Below, in pieces: positions 1 through 4,683 of a DNA stretch of 5,007 nucleotides. Positions within the stretch are counted from its first letter, which is position 1; every line of letters begins with the position of its first letter. Origin of the DNA: UBA10646 sp003456175 (GTDB lineage Bacteria > Bacteroidota > Bacteroidia > Chitinophagales > Chitinophagaceae); NCBI GenBank assembly GCA_031976225.1, contig DALYLQ010000124.1, positions 1 to 5,007 of the forward strand, written 5' to 3'. The notes below the pieces were generated by a model. It made no database searches, was not told where the DNA came from, and worked only from the letters and a program-made list of their open reading frames with translations. Both the position numbers and the translations under genes were made by a program.

Positions 1-15
1 TTTTTTATACCCATC

Positions 16-27
16 CCTTACGTAAAA
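16..27 (-). repeat. Degenerate copy of the intergenic repeat
   Basis: CCTTACGTAAAA resembles the minus-strand form of the repeat (ACCTTACGGTAAATG) with one G missing, which turns the core into the perfect palindrome TTACGTAA (18-25). It lies just beyond the terminator T-tract, in opposite orientation to the full copy at 73-87, so the two flank the terminator as an outer inverted repeat. With so few bases it could be chance. Confidence 0.4.
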
Positions 28-59
28 ATAAACTGGGTTTGGCATCGCCAAACCCAGTT
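23..59 (-). terminator. Rho-independent terminator after the carboxylate-amine ligase gene
   Basis: Bases 31-43 (AACTGGGTTTGGC) are a perfect inverted repeat of 47-59, giving a 13-bp stem with a 3-base loop (44-46). Read on the minus strand, the hairpin is followed at once by a T-rich run (TTTATTTTTA), as expected for an intrinsic terminator. On the plus strand no T-tract follows, so it serves the minus-strand operon. The hairpin begins about 32 bases after the ligase stop codon and marks the end of the ATP-grasp/ligase transcript. Confidence 0.9.
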
Positions 60-65
60 GTATCT

Positions 66-87
66 GTAACATCATTTACCGTAAGGT
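66..87 (+). repeat. Intergenic repeat, copy 1
   Basis: The core CATTTACCGTAAGGT (73-87) occurs exactly three times in the window. The 22 bases here match the inverted copy at 4101-4122 with one difference, at base 72. The core holds a TTAC/GTAA inverted repeat around one central base, and GTAAC at 66-70 adds a third half-site. It lies between the ligase stop codon and the terminator hairpin, so it should be transcribed in the 3' untranslated part of the operon. Confidence 0.75.
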
Positions 88-114
88 GTACTTATGCCAC
101 TAAGAATTGTTGAT
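88..114 (+). repeat. Second short repeat, copy 1
   Basis: This stretch aligns with 4140-4165 at about 22 of 27 positions with one gap, and shares the exact 13-mer AAGAATTGTTGAT. It abuts repeat copy 1 and covers the stop codon and last codons of the ligase gene. The matching stretch at 4140-4165 is also near a copy of the other repeat. A 13-base identity alone could arise by chance in A+T-rich DNA, so the shared neighbourhood is the better argument. Confidence 0.4.
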
Positions 115-1201
115 TAATATACTTCGCTACATGTTTAAGGTCGCCGGTATCTTGATACACTTTTAACTGCCTATCGGCGCCGGTGCCTTGTTCTAGCATT
201 TTATGTACATAGTTAATGGCATGGCGGCAACCTAAATGATCTACCACATCGTCTACAAAATCGAGTAATTCATAAATTAATATCCGTGTGTTAACTTCCG
301 ATTCTTTACCAAAATCAATCAAACTGCCATCAATACCATAACGGCCCGCACGCCATTTGTTCTCGGTAATTAGCGAACGGTGATACATAATGAAGTTCAT
401 ATTTTGGCTGCGAAGCTTATATAGCTTAGCACAAATGGCCTGAAACAATGCCGCAATAGCAATAGTTTCATTCACCGTCATTGGGCAGTCGCAAATGCGA
501 AACTCTACGGTATTAAAGAAAGGGTGTACCCGTAAGTCCCACCAAATTTTCTTAGCATTATCAATGCAATTGGTTTTAATGAGCAGGTTCACATAGTTAT
601 CGTAAGCTTCAATACTCTCAAAATAATCGGGGATACCCGTTCTTGGGAACTTATCGAACACCTTCGTTCTAAAGCTTTTATAACCCGTGTGGCGGCCCTC
701 CCAGAAAGGACTATTGGTACTTAGTGCATATACGTGTGGCAAAAAGTAGCGAGCACTATTAGCGATATGAATAGCCATTTTACGATCTTCCATACCTACA
801 TGCACATGCAGGCCAAAAATGAGGTTGCTACGAGCCGCTTCTTGTAATTCATTTACAATTTGGTTGTAGCGCACATGATCGGTAATGAGCTGACTTTCCC
901 AATGGCTAAAAGGGTGGGTGCCTGCGGCACCCATGGCAAAGCCTAAATCGCCTGCAATTTGGGCAATGGTTCCCCGCAGGGTACTTACATCTCTGTAGGC
1001 TTCATCTATGTTTTGGCAGATATCGGTACCAACCTCCACCACCGCTTGGTGCATTTCGGCTTTTACTTTATCCTTAATAATCTTATACGCCTCGTGTACA
1101 ATTTTTTGCTCATGGCTTTGCAACTCTAGTGTTTGCGGATGCATCACCATATATTCTTCTTCTACGCCGAGGGTAAAGTGTTTGTAACTTATAGAACTCA
1201 T
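92..1201 (-). CDS. YbdK-like carboxylate-amine ligase (GCS2 family)
   Basis: This 369-residue protein has the length and motif order of the GCS2/YbdK family (E. coli YbdK has 372 residues). These ATP-dependent enzymes are related to glutamate-cysteine ligase and join a carboxylate to an amine; YbdK itself shows only weak gamma-glutamylcysteine synthesis in vitro. Visible motifs are LGVEEEY (11-17), EMHQAVVEVGT (49-59), GTHPFSHW (94-101), FGLHVHVGM (129-137, the paired histidines typical of the family), SPFWEGRHTGYKSFR (164-178), WDLRVHP and NTVEFRICD (221-238) and ENKWRAGRYG (280-289). No signal peptide or membrane segment is seen, so it is cytosolic. It is the second gene of a minus-strand pair, 58 bases after the ATP-grasp stop, and a strong terminator follows. 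The chosen start puts LGVEEEY near the N-terminus, as in homologues. The family is secure, but the substrate is unknown and glutathione synthesis should not be assumed. Confidence 0.92.
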   Translation of the reverse strand: MSSISYKHFTLGVEEEYMVMHPQTLELQSHEQKIVHEAYKIIKDKVKAEMHQAVVEVGTDICQNIDEAYRDVSTLRGTIAQIAGDLGFAMGAAGTHPFSHWESQLITDHVRYNQIVNELQEAARSNLIFGLHVHVGMEDRKMAIHIANSARYFLPHVYALSTNSPFWEGRHTGYKSFRTKVFDKFPRTGIPDYFESIEAYDNYVNLLIKTNCIDNAKKIWWDLRVHPFFNTVEFRICDCPMTVNETIAIAALFQAICAKLYKLRSQNMNFIMYHRSLITENKWRAGRYGIDGSLIDFGKESEVNTRILIYELLDFVDDVVDHLGCRHAINYVHKMLEQGTGADRQLKVYQDTGDLKHVAKYINQQFLVA

Positions 1202-1232
1202 AGTAGTTATTGCTTGCTTAATAAATGTATTT

Positions 1233-1254
1233 ACCTTACGGTAAATGAAAATGG
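1233..1254 (-). repeat. Intergenic repeat, copy 3, with internal hairpin
   Basis: The 15-bp core (1233-1247, minus strand) is identical to the cores at 73-87 and 4101-4115; the flank to 1254 is poorly conserved. Here the core is part of a perfect 7-bp inverted repeat, ATTTACC (1229-1235) and GGTAAAT (1240-1246), around TTAC. It sits in the 58-base gap between the ATP-grasp stop and the ligase start, where it could act as an operator, an internal RNA hairpin or a processing site. Confidence 0.75.
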
Positions 1255-1259
1255 CTTAG

Positions 1260-2213
1260 TTAGAATAATGCAGTTTTAGCAGCACCACGCTTAATGTACT
1301 CACCCCAAGTAAGATTATCTACACCCGGTTGCTGTGCTAATGCTTTTTCAACGGCATATTTGGCCGCCGTTTCTACTACCCACGCAAAGTTTTCTTCGCC
1401 AACACTGTTACGGTCGGCATCTGGTGCAGGGTTGCAGAAATCAATAGCATAGGGCACGCCATCGCGTACGGCTAATTCAACGGTATTAAAGTCGTAACCT
1501 AAATATTGATTAATGCGTAATACAATTGATTCCATTAGTTCCAAACGCTCTTTGCTAGGGGCAAAATCTGCAACATAACGCAAATGGTGTGGGTTGCGTG
1601 GTTCGTATGGCATAATACGTACATACTTGCCGCCAATACAATAGCAACGATAGTATTCTTCAAACACAATCTCTTCTTGCAACAACATCACTAATTGGCC
1701 TGTTTCTGCGTGCTTTTCAAAAAAGTCTTCCATACTTTCAAGCTTATACACATTTTTCCAACCGCCGCCTGCAAAGGGCTTCATGTATGCAGGAAAGCCA
1801 ACATAATTAAAAATACCCTCCCAATCTAATGGGTAAGCAAGGTTGCTAAAGCTTTTATCGCTAGTATCGGCTGGTAAGTCGCGGCTCGGTAATATCACCG
1901 TTTTAGGAACAGGCACATCAATTTTAGTGGCTAAACAGTTGTTGAAAAATTTTTCATCGGCGCTCCACCAAAAAGGGTTGTTGATAACGGCAGTACCAGT
2001 TAATGCTGCATTTTTAAGATATGCTCTGTAAAAAGGAACATCTTGGCTAATACGGTCGAAAATAACGGCGTACTCAGTAGGTTCGCCTTGCATTACTTTG
2101 TTAATGGTTACCGCTTCGGCAACAACACCTTCAATATTCATGCTATTAATACGCTCTATCAATGCCTGCGGAAACGTACGCTCTTGGCCAAAAAGAATGC
2201 CTATTTTTTTCAT
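1260..2213 (-). CDS. ATP-grasp domain protein, probable amide/peptide ligase
   Basis: This 317-residue protein has the layout of a single-chain ATP-grasp ligase, a fold that activates a carboxylate as an acyl phosphate for attack by an amine or similar nucleophile. Residues 1-105 look like the N-terminal pre-ATP-grasp domain (MKKIGILFGQE start). ATP-binding features follow: Lys145 in PAYMKPFAGGGWKNV with a glycine-rich loop (149-151), the hinge LLQEE (177-181), then NTVELAVRDG (243-252) and AIDFCNPAPD (256-265). Glu246, Asp258 and Asn261 are the likely magnesium ligands. The usual E/D-x-N is D-x-x-N here, a spacing I recall from Bacteroidota relatives but cannot check. No signal peptide or transmembrane segment is present. 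It is the first gene of the operon with the GCS2 ligase, and the esterase is divergent. RimK-like or D-Ala-D-Ala-ligase-like chemistry is possible; the substrate is unknown. No convincing promoter is seen upstream. Confidence 0.85.
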   Translation of the reverse strand: MKKIGILFGQERTFPQALIERINSMNIEGVVAEAVTINKVMQGEPTEYAVIFDRISQDVPFYRAYLKNAALTGTAVINNPFWWSADEKFFNNCLATKIDVPVPKTVILPSRDLPADTSDKSFSNLAYPLDWEGIFNYVGFPAYMKPFAGGGWKNVYKLESMEDFFEKHAETGQLVMLLQEEIVFEEYYRCYCIGGKYVRIMPYEPRNPHHLRYVADFAPSKERLELMESIVLRINQYLGYDFNTVELAVRDGVPYAIDFCNPAPDADRNSVGEENFAWVVETAAKYAVEKALAQQPGVDNLTWGEYIKRGAAKTALF

Positions 2214-2332
2214 AAGTAATGCTTGTTTTGGTTTTTGAATTTTGTTACTGCGTCAATATAGTTAAAGAATGCCGCTAAAAAACACAGAACCACCAAAAAA
2301 ATTTTGCCGATGCAAAGCACATCGTTTCCCAT
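2210..2332 (-). CDS. Possible 40-residue membrane peptide overlapping the ATP-grasp start
   Basis: This short frame starts at ATG 2330-2332 and encodes 40 residues. There is a hydrophobic stretch at about residues 11-26 (IFLVVLCFLAAFFNYI), followed by a basic, polar tail (KFKNQNKHYL). Its TGA stop overlaps the ATG of the ATP-grasp gene in an ATGA arrangement, the classic geometry for translational coupling. It fills nearly the whole spacer between the divergent genes. Against it: it is very short, has no visible ribosome binding site, and A+T-rich spacers readily give hydrophobic frames. It could be a leader peptide, a small membrane protein or chance. Confidence 0.2.
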   Translation of the reverse strand: MGNDVLCIGKIFLVVLCFLAAFFNYIDAVTKFKNQNKHYL

Positions 2333-2339
2333 ATTTTTG
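2332..2339 (+). promoter_or_regulatory. Candidate Bacteroidota -7 box for the esterase
   Basis: TATTTTTG matches the Bacteroidota -7 consensus TAnnTTTG exactly and ends five bases before the ATG at 2345. Transcription would then start at or next to the start codon, giving a leaderless message, or a 57-base leader if Met20 (2402) is the true start. The nearest upstream TTTTG (2302-2306) is about 25 bases away, too far for a normal -33 element. The same octamer occurs at the same distance before xerD. Confidence 0.45.
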
Positions 2340-2344
2340 AAACT

Positions 2345-3169
2345 ATGGTTACCAAAACAACAGTTTACACCCCTAAACACATTAGTACAGAACGTATACA
2401 CATGAGTAGTGTGTACCTCGACCGTGAAGTTTTGGTAGATGTTTATCTACCACATGTACGACCCGATAATAATGCAGTGAGTTTGTTGTTGGTGAACGAT
2501 GGCCAAGATCTCGTAACCATGAACTTCGAAAAATTGTTCGACGAAGCCTATGAGCCCTTACAATTAGAACCTTTAATGGTGGTTGCTATACATTGCGGTA
2601 CCGATCGTAAGAACGAATATGGCGTTGCTTATACGGCCGATTTTAAAGGAAGGGGTTGCAAAGCAGGGCTTTACACCAAGTTTCTGTTCGATGAATTGAT
2701 GCCACTAATCCGCAAAACATACCATGTAAATAGTTTTAAAGAAAAAGCATTCGCAGGCTTTTCTTTAGGTGGTTTAATGGCATTAGATATTGCTTGGAAC
2801 CATGCCGCCGAATTTAGTAAAGTAGGCGTTTTTAGCGGTAGTTTATGGTGGCGTCGTAAAGATTATACCGAAGGCTATTCCGATGAGAACGACCGACTAA
2901 TGCATTTGCAAGTTCGTAAAGGCCACTTTCATCCGTGGTTACGTTTTTTCTTTGAATGCGGTGCTTTAGATGAAACTGCCGATCGTAATAACAATGGCAT
3001 TATTGATAGTATTGATGATACCCTCGATTTAATTGTAGAACTAAAAGCAAAAGGCTATACCGATGCACATGTACATTACCTCGAATTACCAGAAGGTAAG
3101 CACGATGTACCTACTTGGGCAGCGGCATTTCCTAGTTTTTTACAATGGGGCTGGGGCAATGCCTCATAG
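2345..3169 (+). CDS. Alpha/beta-hydrolase esterase (enterochelin-esterase-like family)
   Basis: This 274-residue protein is of the putative-esterase family (Esterase D / enterochelin esterase / mycolyltransferase type). The nucleophile elbow is GFSLGG (138-143) with Ser140. The likely acid is Asp209, and the likely histidine is His253 in EGKHDVPTW. VSLLLVNDGQDL (45-56) and GVFSGSLWW (161-169) also fit the fold. Residues 213-224 form a near-perfect EF-hand/dockerin-type calcium loop (D-x-N-x-N-G-x-I-D-x-x-D) just after Asp209. No signal peptide is seen, so it acts in the cytosol, probably on an ester, thioester or amide of a small molecule. It is divergent from the ATP-grasp/ligase operon, which suggests it hydrolyses or transfers an intermediate or product. 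The start at 2345 is favoured, but Met20 (2402) is possible because a candidate -7 box ends five bases before 2345. Its stop codon adjoins that of xerD on the other strand. Confidence 0.85.
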   Translation: MVTKTTVYTPKHISTERIHMSSVYLDREVLVDVYLPHVRPDNNAVSLLLVNDGQDLVTMNFEKLFDEAYEPLQLEPLMVVAIHCGTDRKNEYGVAYTADFKGRGCKAGLYTKFLFDELMPLIRKTYHVNSFKEKAFAGFSLGGLMALDIAWNHAAEFSKVGVFSGSLWWRRKDYTEGYSDENDRLMHLQVRKGHFHPWLRFFFECGALDETADRNNNGIIDSIDDTLDLIVELKAKGYTDAHVHYLELPEGKHDVPTWAAAFPSFLQWGWGNAS

Positions 3170-4069
3170 CTTCCGAAACGCAGGATGATAGTTTTGTAAA
3201 GTAGAGCGCAAGAAAGCCCTATCTAAATGCGTATATATCTCTGTAGTGGTAATACTAGCATGGCCTAACATTTCTTGTATGGCTCTCAAATCGGCACCAC
3301 CTTCTACTAAATGTGTTGCAAACGAATGCCTGAACGTATGCGGCGATACAATTTTTTGAATACCAGCTTTTGCAACAGCATCTTTAATCATTAAAAAAAT
3401 CATTACCCTGCTTAGGTGCTTGCCAAACTTGTTCAGAAATAAAAAATCTTCAAAGCCATGTTGTATGGGCATATGTACGCGTACATAGTTTTTGTAAATA
3501 TCAACATGCTTCATAGCCGAGTTGCCAATGGGCACTAATCGTTCTTTATCACCCTTACCAATTACTCTTATAAAACCATCATCAAAGTACAATTGTGTAA
3601 GTTTCAATTGCACCACTTCACTCACACGCAAGCCACAACTGTACATGGTTTCAATAATCGCTTTGTTGCGAATACCGTCGTTGCTACTCAAATCAAACGT
3701 ATCAATAATTGCATCAATTTCAGCTACACTTAAAACATCTGGTAGGGCTCTTTTTTGTTTCGGTGCTTCTAAAAGCACAGTAGGGTCTTTTACTACAATT
3801 TGTTCTGTTAAGCAGTACTTATAAAAACTTCTTAAACCGCTAATAATACGAGCTTGGCTAGCCGCACTTAGCCCAAGTATTGCTAAATGTTGTAAAAAAA
3901 GTTGTAACTGTTCTAAAGTTATGTCGGCTGGCGAGCCTTGTATAGCTTGTATTTGAGCATACTGCACAAACAAACCTACATCGTGTAAGTAGGCCTTCAC
4001 AGAATGCTCACTTAACGACTGTTCTAGCTGTAAGTACGCTTTAAAACCTTTGATATAGGGTTGCCACAT
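3164..4069 (-). CDS. xerD: Site-specific tyrosine recombinase XerD
   Basis: This 301-residue tyrosine recombinase would act, normally together with a XerC partner, at the chromosomal dif site to resolve dimers during division. Residues 1-90 form the helical SAM-like N-terminal DNA-binding domain, and about 110-290 form the catalytic domain. All six catalytic residues are visible: Arg148 (CGLRVSE), Lys172 (GKGDKE), His244 and Arg247 (HTFRHSF), His270 (LGHAS) and Tyr279 (TEIYTH). These are the same numbers as in E. coli XerD, so length and spacing are those of a housekeeping Xer and not of a phage or integron integrase. There is no sign of an adjacent mobile element. The gene is convergent with the esterase, overlapping it by six bases (TCATAG holds both stop codons), and divergent from ykgJ. 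A TATTTTTG box lies five bases before the start, and an intergenic repeat lies further upstream. Confidence 0.95.
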   Translation of the reverse strand: MWQPYIKGFKAYLQLEQSLSEHSVKAYLHDVGLFVQYAQIQAIQGSPADITLEQLQLFLQHLAILGLSAASQARIISGLRSFYKYCLTEQIVVKDPTVLLEAPKQKRALPDVLSVAEIDAIIDTFDLSSNDGIRNKAIIETMYSCGLRVSEVVQLKLTQLYFDDGFIRVIGKGDKERLVPIGNSAMKHVDIYKNYVRVHMPIQHGFEDFLFLNKFGKHLSRVMIFLMIKDAVAKAGIQKIVSPHTFRHSFATHLVEGGADLRAIQEMLGHASITTTEIYTHLDRAFLRSTLQNYHPAFRKL

Positions 4070-4074
4070 TCATT

Positions 4075-4082
4075 CAAAAATA
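4075..4082 (-). promoter_or_regulatory. Candidate Bacteroidota -7 box for xerD
   Basis: On the minus strand the sequence reads TATTTTTG, an exact match to TAnnTTTG, and ends five bases before the xerD ATG (4069). Transcription would begin at or very near the start codon, giving a leaderless message. No clear TTG -33 element is seen at normal distance; the intergenic repeat (4101-4115) begins 18 bases upstream and covers that region. The same octamer and spacing precede the esterase gene. Confidence 0.45.
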
Positions 4083-4100
4083 AGTTGTAAGAATAGTATA

Positions 4101-4122
4101 ACCTTACGGTAAATGTTGTTAC
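4101..4122 (-). repeat. Intergenic repeat, copy 2
   Basis: On the minus strand this stretch matches 66-87 at 21 of 22 positions, so the copies are inverted relative to each other about 4 kb apart. It includes the 15-bp core shared with copy 3 (4101-4115). It lies in the 98-base spacer between the divergent xerD and ykgJ genes, covering the expected -33 region of the candidate xerD promoter. It could therefore influence xerD, ykgJ or both if it is a protein-binding site. Confidence 0.75.
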
Positions 4123-4139
4123 GCTTTAATTACACTTTA

Positions 4140-4165
4140 GTACATTGCCAACAAGAATTGTTGAT
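4140..4165 (+). repeat. Second short repeat, copy 2, with small inverted repeat
   Basis: This stretch aligns with 88-114 at about 22 of 27 positions with one gap. Within it CAACAA (4149-4154) and TTGTTG (4158-4163) form a perfect 6-bp inverted repeat around GAA, ending four bases before the ykgJ start codon. That symmetry is absent from the other copy. It could be an operator or a weak leader hairpin, or just a chance palindrome in A+T-rich DNA. Confidence 0.4.
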
Positions 4166-4167
4166 AT

Positions 4168-4680
4168 ATGCCAGCACCCTTGAATTTAAAATCTTTTGCA
4201 CAAAAGCAACGACATAATAAGGCAAAGTTTAATGCGTACTTAGAATCGTTACTCGATGCACAACCAGAACAGTTAGATGCAACAGTGGCCGCAGCAGCAC
4301 CCAAAGTGTGGGAGGTAACAGATTGCCTTAGTTGTGCTAATTGTTGTAAAAAAATGAGTCCAACTTTTACCTCGGCCGATATCAAGCGTATTGCTAGTCA
4401 TTTGAAAATGACACCCAAAGCATTCAAAGAAAAATATCTCTACCAGCCACCCAACGATACTGATTGGATGAATCGCAGCCAGCCCTGCCAATTTCTAAAT
4501 CTGAACGATAACAAGTGCAGTATTTACGAAGTGCGTCCGGCCGATTGTGCAGGCTTCCCTCATTTTGATAAGTTTCCAACGGTCGATTATATGCATGTGC
4601 ATCAGCAGAATGTAGCGTATTGCCCAGCTACCTACAACCTAGTAGAGCGTTTAATGGATGCTATTCCTGAACCTAAGTAA
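4168..4680 (+). CDS. YkgJ-family cysteine-cluster protein
   Basis: This 170-residue protein carries the cysteine cluster of the YkgJ/UPF0153 family, thought to chelate zinc or iron. The residues are Cys53, Cys56, Cys59 and Cys60 (CLSCANCC), then Cys107 (QPCQFL), Cys117 (NKCSIYEVRP) and Cys127 (DCAGFP), with a late Cys152. The order CxxCxxCC, PCxFL, CxIYExRPxxC is characteristic. A charged N-terminal region (1-50) precedes the cluster. No signal peptide or membrane segment is present, so it is cytosolic. The biochemical role of the family is not established; a related cluster occurs in the flagellin lysine methylase FliB, but no methylase domain is seen here. The start is firm because an in-frame stop (4162-4164) lies just upstream. 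It is divergent from xerD and convergent with the DUF4258 gene, with only three bases between the stops. Confidence 0.88.
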   Translation: MPAPLNLKSFAQKQRHNKAKFNAYLESLLDAQPEQLDATVAAAAPKVWEVTDCLSCANCCKKMSPTFTSADIKRIASHLKMTPKAFKEKYLYQPPNDTDWMNRSQPCQFLNLNDNKCSIYEVRPADCAGFPHFDKFPTVDYMHVHQQNVAYCPATYNLVERLMDAIPEPK

Positions 4681-4683
4681 CGC

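Noticed and set aside
1222..1229. TACATTTA on the minus strand as a -7 promoter box for the ligase gene
   Set aside because: The last base deviates from TAnnTTTG and no -33 element is visible; co-transcription with the ATP-grasp gene is simpler.
1843..2031. 62-codon frame on the plus strand
   Set aside because: It is antisense to the middle of the ATP-grasp gene, has no domain, and no promoter or conserved start context is visible.
3149..3165. GC-rich hairpin at the esterase 3' end as a terminator
   Set aside because: The stem is about five base pairs with one G-T pair, lies inside the coding region, and has no T-tract on either strand.
3522..3824. 100-codon frame on the plus strand
   Set aside because: It lies wholly antisense to xerD, whose catalytic motifs are intact across the region, and its translation shows no recognisable domain.
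3164..4069. Tyrosine recombinase as an integrase of a mobile element
   Set aside because: Length and catalytic numbering equal those of E. coli XerD, and there is no attachment-site duplication, tRNA or cargo gene nearby. It is best read as the housekeeping recombinase.
4137..4491. Two minus-strand frames with several cysteines (4137-4385 and 4273-4491)
   Set aside because: Both are antisense to the ykgJ cysteine-cluster gene, whose motif order is secure; their cysteines come from the reverse reading of that gene.
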